DNA from: Ophiostoma sp. CBS 140.51
Taxonomy: Eukaryota; Ascomycota; Sordariomycetes; Ophiostomatales; Ophiostomataceae
Direction: 5' to 3'
NCBI GenBank assembly: GCA_029298735.1
Contig: JANSLP010000035.1
Span: 62,001-126,000, forward strand
Length of the DNA stretch: 64,000 nt
The stretch's first letter is position 1. Every line of letters begins with the position of its first letter. Positions 10,928 to 22,290 of this stretch are shown here, one piece after another. A program made the position numbers and the translations under genes. The notes beneath the pieces are model-generated. The model was not told where the DNA came from and searched no databases. It saw only the letters and a list, made by a program, of their open reading frames with translations.

Positions 10928-12092
10928 AGCGCTCTCTATCTTTCACTTCTTCCCATATAGCGGCAGTCTTGTCAAGTTGATATAACGTGGCTTGCTTGCT
11001 TGTTTTTGGTCCTTCTATTTTACTTATTCCCCCCTTTTCACAACTGGTTGGAAACCCTTTTTTTTTCTTCACTGTAGAGAGTATTATGATATACTTTCAG
11101 CCCATTTTATTTCGCGGGAGGCTCTTCTAGGGGTCTTTCTAGCCGTCTTTGTAATTATCAGTTATTTTTGGCTTCTCCCTTTTTTTGGTTTTTGTTTACG
11201 GGGCCTGAGGAAGAAGGGTTGGCGGTATTCTCGGGGGATTCATTTTACTTTTGGGCTTTGTATATGACGAACGAAACAAATATAAACATAAATAAGACAC
11301 GTTGGAAGATATTTGATGCTGACTGACGTGGCTATATAAGAATGTCAACAGAACGTGGACAGATACACCTAGTATACACAAAAATTCACTCAACATTACG
11401 AGGCCACATCAGTCGAAGACAGAATGAGTATCTATTCAAATCAAAGAAAAATAAAAGCAATCGCTTTGTTCTCTCCAAGCCACGAGCAAAATATCCGCTT
11501 GCCAAAGCAAAGGAAGAGCAATAAAAGCAGCAGGCAAATGATGGCAGAACAACATCTGCAATACAAAACAAAAACTGACAAAAAGATCAAAGATCAGGGC
11601 GAACTCAAATTAAGGCAAGCCTTAAAGTGAATATTCCTTCCATTTTTGTTTGTCGTTACTAGTCGTAGTTTTGTTGTCTCCAAAGTCCCTTCACGCGGCC
11701 CCGGCCTGTAAAACGAGACTGTTTGAAGGAGGGGAGAGACACCCATTCCAAGCAGACTGTTTTGTGTCGTAGCCGACACGAGCAAGACAGTGAGTAGTGT
11801 GTCTTGTTTGTGTCTGCCGTCCAAGCCGGTTCGTTTTGCGGGAGGGCACTGCACTTTTTGTCGTCCTTCCCCAATTGTGAATTTGTTTTGGTAGGGCCGG
11901 TGTCGACGACCTTGTCCCGATTGATGTTGTTGTTGTCGTTCGAGAGGTTGGTCGTGATGGCCGCTGGTTGACGAAGTGATCAAAATTTTTCCTTTTTTAT
12001 CCCTAGACTGCAAAAGGTTCGCAGCCTCTACGTTCTTTTGTACTGGTTTACGACTCTTGTCTTCCGTTTCTTCCTGGGAGGGGAGAAAGGGA
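10928..12092. other. 3' spacer between convergent genes
   Basis: This 1.2 kb gap separates the stop codons of two converging genes (the coiled-coil gene and eIF1A). It is T-rich after 10,928 and A-rich toward 11,600, as expected for two facing 3' untranslated regions. No gene is supported. Confidence 0.6.
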
Positions 12093-13035
12093 TTAGATGT
12101 CGTCGATGGCGATATCGCCAGCGTTGCCGCCCTCGTCACTGCTCTCGTCGCGCTCCTCGTCGAACTCGAAGCCAACGTCGCCCTCACCGCCGTCGCCGTA
12201 GGTGTCGGTCTCGTTGATCTTGGCGTGCTCGGGCAGCTCGCCTGTAGGAGGGGAAGAAGGCATGTTAGTACAAGTGCATAAAGATATACGTATGTATGTA
12301 TGTGTATGCATTTATGCATGCATGGGTATGTGTTGATGTGGAGTGATAAGCACACGACCCAAACGGGACAGCTCCGTGCCCCGCATCAACAACAACAAAC
12401 AAGCAGCAACAACATCACAGGTTCGACGTACCGTATGCCTTGAGGTTCCGGGCCTCCTCAGAAGAGTACTTGAGAATGACGTCGCCCTTGCCGTCCTGGA
12501 ACTCACGAAGAGAAAGGAGAATCACGTCGCCGGTGTTGATCCTGCACGGGCACAGTTAGAAAACGCGTCTTTGCTTCCCCGCTTTTGACTCCGGGCCGGA
12601 GCCAAGCAGTATCGTAGACAACTCGGAATCGGCAGACAAATAACTTACCAAACCTTCTTGCGAAGCTTGCCACGGATCGACGCCAGGCGCATGGTGCCGC
12701 TGTCATCGAAGGCGCGGGCCTCGAGACGACCGTTACCAAGCATCTTGATGACCTGGGCATACTCTGTTGGCGGGGTCAGCAACCGTTCTTTTGCCCGTTG
12801 ATAACAAAGCAGGCGCCCCTTCTCGACATCTACCAGTCTTCTCGTGTCTCTCGGAGTCGTCACATACCTTGGCCCTCCTCCTTGAAGATAAGTTCGCGCT
12901 TGTCCTTGTCGCTCTCGTTCTTTCCTCTCCGCCGGTTTTTACCACCCTAAAACGTGATTAGCTGCAAGTTCGACTCTGGCTGGATGTGATCAAATAGAGA
13001 CAGGGAAAACACACCTTTCCCTTGTTCTTCGGCAT
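12093..13035 (-). CDS. TIF11: Translation initiation factor eIF1A
   Basis: Five minus-strand exons at 13035-13015, 12946-12868, 12763-12649, 12541-12432 and 12241-12093 encode 157 residues, close to the family norm. The first exon is only seven codons (MPKNKGK). Exon 2 gives the basic GGKNRRRGKNESDKD segment. Exons 3 and 4 give the OB fold, with EYAQVIKMLGNGR, IRGKLRKKVW and INTGDVILLSLREFQD, then DVILKYSSEEARNLKAYG. Exon 5 gives ELPEHAKINETDT and an acidic tail ending DIAIDDI. All introns are GT-AG, 68-190 nt. eIF1A binds the 40S A site and helps scanning and start-codon choice; the acidic C-terminus contacts eIF5B. The acidic tail and basic N-terminus are both present, so the protein looks complete. 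Confidence 0.97.
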
Positions 13036-13823
13036 GTTGACTGTCTGGTAATCAACTGTGTCTGTGTGTGTGGTCTTGTTTGGTTGGTGATTTCGATTCT
13101 TCGAAAGTGGAGGGAAGTAGAAAGAGACGATGTCCCTAAGAAAAGCACTTAAGTAGTGGCGTTTGCTGGTTTTGGCACGGAAGGCACTGTCTGGCCGGTG
13201 TTAAAAAAATAAATAAGGCAGGAGCAAAAATGGGAAAGATCTGGGTGGCGATTGGCTGCGGCCGCGATGACACACAGTCCACAAATAGAGGGGTTGTGTT
13301 TAAATCTGCCCAGTCTCGACCAGTGTGCCTGCTGTTTTCGTCACTTGCTTCTCTTGTTCTGGCCCTGTCGCTCCTTCTGAACAAAGAGCGACAATGCGCC
13401 GCAATGGGCTCCTTGGCTGCCTAGGGCGCAAAATGCAAAATGCAAATGAGGCCCCTCCCCTCCCTCCTTCCTAATTCTGAGACAAGAGTCATTCCTGCCC
13501 TGTGTTAACGCAGTCAACGCAAGGCTCTCTTTCCTTCTTTTTTAACTTTATTACTCACTATAACTGGCTGTGTTGGCTGTGTTGATTCACAGCCTCTGAC
13601 GACAGTCCAGGCCTCAAATTCCTACCCCGCCATAGGCCGCCTGCTCGAGAGGCAGAGGTCCATGGCAACAGGATGCAGTGTCAACCGCGACGTGAGCGCC
13701 GTGAATGGCTGCTTGAAACGCAGGAAGCGGGGGCGCAGTGCTCTGGGCGCCTGCAGGCGGCTAGTGAGGGTTAAGGCCTGCAAATGACCGCTGTATTTTC
13801 GTGCATTTAGGGCACTCGAAAAA

Positions 13824-13859
13824 TATCACGTGTTGCTGACAAATATGTTATCACGTGTT
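13824..13859. promoter_or_regulatory. Twin TATCACGTGTT elements
   Basis: TATCACGTGTT occurs at 13824-13834 and again at 13849-13859, a centre-to-centre spacing of 25 bp. The core CACGTG is the E-box bound by bHLH factors of the Cbf1/Pho4 type in fungi. The pair lies about 0.8 kb upstream of eIF1A on the divergent side. The factor and the target gene are inference. Confidence 0.5.
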
Positions 13860-15259
13860 TGCTAGTGGCCATTGATGACCAGCCTGATTCACTCTTACAC
13901 TGTGTACAAGCTTCATCGAGACTGACAGCCAGGCAGCGCTTTATATTTGTTGATTTGTTGACTTTGCCCCTATCTTGCCCCCATTTTGAAGAACATGCTC
14001 GCCTCTTTAAAGAGTGAGCAGTTCCGGCGCTTATTTATGCACCATCTCCTAGTTGCAGACTTGACAACTGTCTCGCCATATGATTTTTTGTTGCTGGGCT
14101 GCGAGGCGGGCGCAAAGCTGCCCAAGCCAATACAGTCAACGCGGATGCTCTTGCAGGCACGGAGAGTATCACGAAACAGGCGATCGAGCCTTGGGATGCC
14201 GTATTATGTATTAGCTGTACATGCAAGTACGAAGAGCGCGGAAACCGACCAAGCAATTGTCGTCTTTCTAGGAAACGCGAAAACCTTGCTGAAGGCTTTG
14301 TACACATATCCTCCAACTCCCGTTCGGCTGACCTTGCCTTGTTTAACGCCGTATGGGGTCCGCTTAGCTAGCAATAGCGAAGTGCAGTTCGCCGACGCAG
14401 ACGCGAAGACGGGTAAAGACAGGACTGAAAGGTGGTGGCCACTACAGTGTCTTCGAGGCTGCGAAAACCAGTCCTTTTATTTCAGTCCTTTTATTTCTTA
14501 GGGCGAGGCTCGCTCATCGCCAAGAGCCTTGGTTTTGACATTGTTTACTTGGGATTACGAACGCCGAGCACATGAACTTAGCCAGAAAGACCCATGCATT
14601 CATTGCTGTACATGACTGCAACACAATTTCAGAACAAGAACACCCACAAAGGAGAGAACAGATGACCTGAGACTTATCCCAGTACAAAGTATGTAGTCTC
14701 CAGAAAAGAGAGGGAGAGACCGGTGTCCATACACAGTAGGCAGAACGTGTGATTTTGAGAGCGCCTGGGAAATGAAAAGAGAAACAATTTCTGTTGCTCG
14801 ATGACGCGTTGGTCGTAGTGTGCCACGTCGCCGCCTGTGAGAGGCTGAAGCCCAGCCGTGTCTGCAGTTGTGGGTTCTTGTGAACCCTCCGCCATCCATC
14901 GTCGGGCACGAGTCTTGTCTTCTTTTCCCTCTCTTTTTAAGTGGCTTTCCCCTCTTCTTATTGGCGATGGCGGTGTCTCGTGATGGGCCGACCGCCTCCT
15001 TTTTGGGGGTTTGGTTTTCACTGCTGCCTCGATGAGGTGTTTCATTTAATTATGAGGTCAAAATATCCCTCTACCAGTTTGCCTCCTCTTGTTGTAGTCG
15101 GTAAATCGCGGACCCATACGTTCGTTGTGATATGTATGTACAAGTACTCTATTCTCGTACAGTGACCCAGTGTGGCTTTTAGAGACCGATCTGTCTAGGT
15201 GGATAGGGGCGCTTGAAGCGGCCGGCTAAATTACTCAGTGATAGGTACGTGTAGAGATC

Positions 15260-15565
15260 ACGTAGTGGATGATAGCGATGTTATTTAAAAGACTGCAGAT
15301 GAAACGATAAAAAAGGAGAGTATATGGAATTGTAGGGGAAATGTAAGGTATCTACGTATTATACGGTAAGATTTTATAAGGATTTATTTAAGTTAATAAG
15401 ATTTATGTTTTCATTTATTTAAACACGTAGTAAATAATAACGATACTATTTAAAAGACTATAAATAAAACGATAACAGAGTAATTAATTATCTAAGGAGA
15501 GTATACGGAATCTCAGGGGAAAATGTGAGGCATTTACTATGGTAAGATTCCGTAAAGATATACTT
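15260..15565. repeat. Decayed AT-rich tandem repeat with RIP-like changes
   Basis: Two diverged direct copies lie at about 15260-15390 and 15425-15565, roughly 165 bp apart. Both run ACGTAGT, TATTTAAAAGACT, AAACGATAA, GGAGAGTAT, GGGGAAA, GGTAAGATT in the same order. Their differences are mostly C-to-T or G-to-A, for example GCAGATG against ATAAATA, CTCAGG against TGTAGG, and GCATTT against GTATCT. That is the mark of repeat-induced point mutation, which converts CpA to TpA in duplicated fungal DNA. The block is much more AT-rich than its surroundings. No open frame survives. It is probably the relic of a duplicated or mobile sequence, but the parent is not identifiable. Confidence 0.65.
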
Positions 15566-17984
15566 ATGTCAACAGGATCCACCCCAGTGCCATATCATGA
15601 ACTCTGCCCTATTCGGGGAGTATGTTGCTGGATTGGGCGGTTGTATCCGACATGTTATGGGAGAGCCCTGGCCTGTCGCCTCTGTTTTGAGGCACAAACA
15701 GTCCACAGACGGTTCCTTCTCGTACGAATCTGGATCAACAACGGATTGCAGACAACTGACAACGCACAAGAAAAGACGCACCTGCATTGCAGACTGCCAC
15801 TCGTCCGTCGCTCCGTTTCCAAGCAGGCACAGTATGGAGTACACATACGGAGTAAGAAACAAAATTCTCATAACCGTGCCTGGAAGCTGGCTGTAGCCGT
15901 CGCTTCCCGTCACTTCCTCCCGTCCATCTCAATCAGCACACCACAGGTAAGATGCTGATGGTCAGCAGCGGCAGCCGGCACTTTTGCCTGATTGGCACAC
16001 TTTTTTACGACGCATCTTACGAGTTAGATACTCGACCGAGGACAAGGGAGGTAAGCAAGAGTCGAGGCAAAAGGCAAGTTGGCAAGCAAGATAAAATTCA
16101 CACATATTCACCCTGCATCACACGTCGCACACACAGATGAGATAGCCCCGTGCAAGTGCAGCGAAGCCCACTTTCTCAACAAAAAGTGATGAGAGAAATG
16201 AGAGAGATGGCCCTCGAGGTAATTTTACCCTTTTCACCTTTTCCTCGTTCGGCAACACCCTCCCTCTCATAGGTGGTCAAAGTAAACCGCCAGCAGTGAA
16301 GCGGTGAGTACTTGTACTATTCTCCGTCGGCTGGTACCGGCAATGGGGGTGAGCTGGGGGGACAGGCCGAGACAAGGGAAAGGGAAATGGCAAGGTGAAA
16401 GTGGAGTCTGCAAACGTGGAGAGAGTCTGAGAAAGGGTGAACACGTCTGGAAGACCACACAACTGGAAAAACTGCAGAGGAAGAGAAACGCAAAATTGTC
16501 CCCAAAAGGCAAAAAGTAACAAAACATGGAGGAAAAGAGGCGCTGGTGTGCGCGGGACTAGGGGACAGGAAGAAAGAAAAAGTGCAAGGATAGCCAAAAA
16601 GAAAAGAAGAAGAAGTGGCAGGGGTGGCGAGCGAGGCAAAATGGGGGAAAGGACAGAAAAGGTCACCCGGTCATTGTCACGAGAAAATCAAAAGACGCCA
16701 GCAAAAGAAACTAAATAGAAAATGGGAATACCGAGGAGGCAGACGACAATACTTCGTACAAGCACACTTCTCAAAACAGGTGCGACGCCGACCAGGCGGG
16801 CAACGGGCAACGGCCTGGAAGCAGCTGGAAGCAGAAAAGAACAGGAAATCCTCTTCGGCAAGGGGAACAAGCAGGGCGACGAAGAAAGGGAAAGTCGGAA
16901 GGACGTTGTGACGAGAAAAATAAATTAAAGAAAAAAAATGGGAAAACATGCGGTCAAGCCCGTCGGTACAATGGCTCTTACAAATAGGTACCGCCAAGTG
17001 CCACATGACGCCCGCAAAAATAAAAGTACCGCACCTCTCTGCCGGTGTTGCGGGCAGGAACCAGCCCTGTACTAAGATTGGCGGATTCCGGGGGGCTGTT
17101 TCTGGAAGGCGGGTGTGTGCCAATACAAAGTACGTGGACTCGGTGGACTGCCTGCGACGTCGAAGAGTGGAGTGAGGCAGGCGAGAAGGCAAAGAGAAAA
17201 GAGAGAAAATTAAGAGAAAAAAAGGCACAAAAGATAGACAGGGCAGCGTTTCGAGACGGAATAATGCCAGGAAAGAGCGTCCACCGGCAGAGTCCGTTAC
17301 GGGACGGGCGGCGCAATTGTTTGGCCCATTTGCGCACTCAACCTGACGCACGCTTTTCAGGAAGGAACAGGGGAGGACCCAGTGCAAAAAGAGTGAAAAG
17401 AGTACAAAAAGCCAGGGCAGGCGCGAGTCGATGACGGCATTCCCCCCAGGCCGTTGCGCTGACCGTGCATGTGCATAGATTATTTCCCTCTGTCTCTGCG
17501 CCTGCCGTCTCTGTTTCTTTCGTTTTTGCTCTGAAATGCGCGCTCTCCTTTCCCTTCGCCGTTTAGTGCCGCTGGGACGGGAAGGCACTCCGGGCTGTTT
17601 TACACAGGTGTGGGAAGGAAAGTGTGGGAGTTCTGGCTCGGTTGGTTTGTTTTGTTTCGTGCCATGGCAGGCGTGGCAGCGTGGTTCCTTCCATCGTCGC
17701 TCGGGGAAGGGGCACCTGCAGGCCTAGCGCAGGGAAGGCGTAAACGGATGGTTCGCTCCGTTTTTTTTCGATTGCATTTGAACTCGGTAGTGGTGACGTG
17801 ACGACTTTTGCTCTTTTGCTGGAACATTCGCCAGCGGGTCTCACAGTGGACGCTTTGGAATATTGCTGCCTTTTCCCAGCGGCCTCCTCGCCCTCTCTTT
17901 CCTTGACTTTATTCCTTGCAAATCGTTGCCTCATTTTCTTGTTTATTCGCTCTGCGCGGAGCTTTTGAAGCGAGCCGTTTTCAA

Positions 17985-18002
17985 AGAGAGAGAGAGAGAG
18001 AG
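17985..18002. repeat. GA dinucleotide microsatellite
   Basis: About nine consecutive GA units lie in the pyrimidine/purine-skewed spacer upstream of VAC7. No function is evident. Confidence 0.8.
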
Positions 18003-19435
18003 CGACAAATAACAAAAGCAGAGCAACACGATAGCTCCTGCCTCCGCCCGTTGCCGTCTTGCCTTCCCCCCTCCCTTATGCCTCGAGTTTGTTGGCTCAC
18101 AACAAAGAGAGAAAGGCAGGAACGAAATCTTTCCTGTTAGCTGTCAACCGTCACACTGTGTACACTAAGCTATATTACTGTGCGTAACACAGGCCCAGAC
18201 GCCCATGATCGCCCCAAAACCCAAGGCGTCCACCGTTCGAAAATAGCGCCCCCTCTCACTCCCTCGCTCCTTCCACACACCAGCACACACACCTGCACAC
18301 ACGCCCCGTCTTTCCAAAAATTAAGGTCCCGTCTGGACCAGGCCCACTTATTACGCAGCGCAGAAGCACGATACTGTGCAAGAGCGAGACAGCGAGGCAC
18401 AGCGCTAGTGTACGCCGAACAAGTACTGCACTCCTTCCGTTTCCTCTCAGCCAGCCAAATTCTGTTGCCAACGCAGACGACGTCTCCTTCCTTGTCAACA
18501 CTGCACACTGCACAAAAGCGTCACATCAACAACGCATACATTTCCCATCGACTTCCCTTTCTCGTCTCCCGCGCCCACTCCTTCTTTTTCGCTTTCTTCT
18601 TTCTCACTCATCTTCGTCCCTCCACGCAACACATCCCACGCTGCCCAACTGACGACTACGACCGTCTTCTGCAATCGACGGCTCCTATTATTGACAATCG
18701 AGAAGCCTAACCCGTTTTCTGCATACGTCTAAACGTCGAATTGTGACAATTGCAGTCCACACTTTCGCGCCATCTCGACCTCTTATTCGACCTTCTTTTC
18801 TTCGTCGACTTCTTTGTGGCCTTTTTTCCTCTTTTCCTGTCCTCTGTCTCCATCTTTCTTGTCTCTCTGGCTGGCCATCTCCCATCGTCGCCCATTGCTG
18901 CCCACAGACGACCGTATCCCTGGCGCATTCCGTCTTCTACGTCCACCCCCATCCTCCGTTCATCGTCAAACCATCTGCCGCCTTTTTGGATTGTCCACCC
19001 TGCATACTCGACAACAACCACAGACTTGCAGGGCCGACAAAACATTGAAACAGACAATTGATGCCCGTCCAACTGGGACCGCTGACGGATTGAAGAACGA
19101 CTGCGAAAGAACCTGGCCTCGCCACACACAATTCACCCTCCCATCAACCCTCTCATCAACGCCTCTTCTCTCCCTGGACCTCTCGACCGCCCTACGCGCC
19201 CGCCTTTTCTTCTTCTCTTCGTTTCTTGGAACCACAATATGATATCATGATTCAGACTGTGTCACCATCAGAACGTCGGTATTTAAGCTGAGAGACGAGC
19301 GCACGCGTCAGCGTATCTGGGATATCTGGGACGTTTGACTCAGGCAACGCCCGCAGCCCTCCATGACAACGGCTTTCCAGCCAAACAAAACACTCAACGT
19401 TTCTAGTTCCATCATCCCACAACACCCTGCCGAAG

Positions 19436-22290
19436 ATGGACAGGTCATCCAATACAGTAAATGGCGCGCCTGCCAACCAGGCGCACAGCCCACATCCCAC
19501 GCTCGCCCGCGAATCATCCGCCGCCTCGATGCGGAGACTCGATCTCGCACAATCCACAAAACAGTCAACACAGGCCTCGCCGGCTGCATCTGCTGCTACC
19601 TCTGCCAGCGCATCCCCATTTGCATCACGAGAGCCGTCACCGGCTCGTCCCTCCGCACGTTCGAACAGCACAATGAAAGTAGCGACAGCAGCAGCCTCCT
19701 CCGCAACGTCGTCGACACTCGCACAACCTTCTTCGTCGACCTCGTCTTCAACATTACCAAAACAGTCTGCGCAACCGTCTGCTTCGGCAACACCTACGAC
19801 CCGGTCACGCAGAAACAGTGGGCAAGAAACGAGCCCAACACGTAGCCGCACCAGCAAACCCGCCGCGGCGACGCAAAAGGCCGCTACTCTCGCGTCTTCT
19901 ACCATCCCGACTCTCCTCCCAACCGCATCCGATGCGTCCACCGCCCGCGCGTCCGGTCCCCAGAAATCTGAACAGCCGCGCGACAACCCGCGGTGGCCCG
20001 TCTCGCCGCGCCTGCGCTCGCCCCCGCCTGTCCTCAACCGCCCGAACCTCCCGCCGTCTGCTACGACATCCGATATTCCCTCGATTAACCTGCAGCGCAC
20101 ATCAGCTGCATCGCCATCACTCGACGCTGCACCAGCACCTTCTGACAGCGAGGCCGAGGACCTGTATCTCCAGCCTGGCATGCGGACTCCCGTCCGCGGC
20201 GTGAGCGGCAATGTGCCAACGCTCGAAACCGTCCAAGAGGCTAGCCCACTGGCGTCTTCCCACGCCGTCGATGCCGCGATGGAGAAGCTTGAGGTTTCCA
20301 GTGCAGCGTCGGATGCTGGTACTACCACAACAATGCCTGAAGTTGCCGAGGTGTCTCCTGTCAGAACGATTCGTGCGCGCCAGCTCGCCTCACAAAACTA
20401 TGAGAGCGGCAGCGAGAACGGCAGCACAAAGAACAGCCGGCGCACAGCAGCGTCAGGATCTGCACCACCACCTCTTGCGTCCCGTAACTCGAGCACAATC
20501 AAGTTGGCCGGCAAGGGCAAGTCGGGTGAGGCTTCGCAACCCACGATGACTGTCGAAACCGAGACGGTCACGTCCATTCCGAACGTTGCCCTTGGCCCAA
20601 GTGCCGCGCAAGGCTCAAACGGAAGCCTGCGCACGAAGCCGAGCTCAGAGACTATTCGGCCCAAGAAGGAAAAAAAGAAGACGACGCGGAAACCGACCAC
20701 TGTTGCACCCGGTACTGGTATGTTACTCCAAGAACTGCTCGTCTGTGAAACTACATATAAGTGAATACATATACTAACAGCCTTATAGCAACCTCAAAGG
20801 CGGACATCTTTGAGGCCAAGGTGGCGAGTGCCGTCGACGAGGCCAACACGTCCGACTCGGAAGAGACGTTTGTGTACGACTCGAACCCGGCTGACAGTCG
20901 TGACCGCCCCCACCGTTTCCATCACTCACGGACGCCAAGCGCTACTTCCCTGGCGAACAACCAGAATGGTATGCGGTCGATTCATAGCATCCTCGAGAGT
21001 GCTGGGCCTAGCACTGCTGTCAAGAAGGGCATGAAGTTTGTCAACACTTTTGGCAGCGGCAGCGGAAATGACACCGGCATAGGTGTCGACGACGAGACGA
21101 AGACGGCCACCGTCCGCGGTGTGACGCCCGGCTCTGGCCGTGGCACAGCTCGCCTCCACCACCATGTCGGTGCTAGCGGCAGCCACATTGGTCGTTGGGG
21201 CCTCAACGGACCGAAGAATGGCCATCAGTCCATCCTCGACAGCGAATCGCCCTTCCCCGTCAACTCAGCATCCCGACTCAAGGCCGCTGCCAACAGCTCT
21301 ACGATGCGCCAGGCAGGTGGTACCACAAGCCCGCGGCCGTCCAGCAGTAGTATGCGTGGCAACAGCGCGGCCTTCTCACAGAAGCGGGGCTTTGGTAACG
21401 GTACCTTTGGTTACGATATGGACGACACGACGCCTGGCCAGGCCGACGACGAGAGGACGCCCCTGATTTCGTCTTCGATTCGCGGTCCGGGCCGTGGAAA
21501 CCGCTCACGCCGCCACCACATGTCTCTGCGCTCGCTGGAGCAGCAGTCGTACCATCACCCGGCACCATCTGTTTTGAACCGCTTCGCCAGCTGCTTGGTG
21601 CTGACCGTCATGCTCATGCTTGTGATCTCGGGCGCGATTGGCTTCATGTTTGCGACATCCCAGCCGCTCGAGGATATTGAGCTTGTCAAGATTAGCGGCG
21701 TGCTTGCCAGCGAGCAGGAGCTCATGTTCGACCTCATGGTGCGCGCACACAACCCGAATGTGGTTGTCGTCACAGTGGACTCGGCCGACATGGAGGTCTT
21801 TGCCAAGTCGCCGCACGCCGGAACTGATTCGGAATGGTGGCGCCGCCCGCGTGATGGCACCGACGACTCAACCCAGACGGATGACGTCCACAGCGTCCAC
21901 AACCGCAACAGTACCGACCTGGACATCCTGGATAACGAACCTCGTGACCAGCCTGATAGTTCTCCAAACTTCTTGCTTGGCAAGTTTACCGAATTCGACA
22001 ACCCGCTGTCCTTTGAAGGATCCTTCTTCCACCACGGCCTATCTACGTCTCGGAGCGGCGTACGCATCCGGCGTCCTGGTAACGGCACCGACGGTGGCTC
22101 GGAGCGTTGGGAGCGGATTCTCGACGACGAGTTCGATCTCATCATCAAAGGTGTTCTACGTTACTCGCTGCCACTGAGCCAGCGCGTGCGCAGTGCCCTG
22201 ATCGAAGGCCGTGTCACGGTCAAGCCCAACGCAGCAGACGACCCGAAGCACCCTTCGAACGGCACAGCAACTATATCAGAAACCGACTAG
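19436..22290 (+). CDS. VAC7: Vacuolar segregation protein 7, activator of PI(3,5)P2 synthesis
   Basis: Two exons at 19436-20717 and 20789-22290 encode 927 residues. The intron is 71 nt, with a GTATGT donor and ACTAAC branch point, and splits an Ala codon. The first 690 residues are a Ser/Thr/Ala-rich disordered cytosolic region holding an acidic DEANTSDSEETFVYDSNP patch just after the splice site, a conserved VAC7 segment, and later RTPLI. One membrane segment lies near residues 695-717 (CLVLTVMLMLVISGAIGFMF). The roughly 210-residue lumenal part holds the family domain with LVKISGVLASEQELMFDL, ERWERILDDEFDLI and KGVLRYSLPLS, plus several NxT/S sites. VAC7 sits in the vacuole membrane and acts with VAC14 and FIG4 to regulate the FAB1 lipid kinase. 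Start chosen at the first ATG that gives the Ser-rich tail; upstream frames are spacer-like. Confidence 0.92.

Larger units (their letters stand above)
13036..19435. other. 6.4 kb gene-poor spacer
   Basis: This gap separates the divergent starts of eIF1A (13035) and VAC7 (19436). I see no gene I can support: open frames up to 303 codons near 16,677-17,588 (minus) lack an ATG start and have odd Phe/Leu/Arg composition. An open frame at 13,986-14,501 (plus, 171 codons) matches no family I know. The spacer contains paired CACGTG elements (13824-13859), a decayed tandem repeat (15260-15565), a GA microsatellite (about 17985-18002), and a long pyrimidine-rich leader-like stretch before VAC7 (about 18,540-19,230). 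Confidence 0.6.

Noticed and set aside
13986..14501. 171-codon plus-strand frame
   Set aside because: No family match, no splice or codon-use support, and overlapping frames on the other strand; kept only as an unlikely orphan candidate.
16677..17588. 303-codon minus-strand frame in the large spacer
   Set aside because: It starts at GTG rather than ATG, has Phe/Leu/Arg skew that mirrors strand composition, and no recognisable domain.
19252..20328. 358-codon open frame on the minus strand opposite VAC7
   Set aside because: It is the reverse-complement shadow of high-GC, Ser/Ala-rich VAC7 coding DNA; no family features, and the plus strand has clear VAC7 domains.
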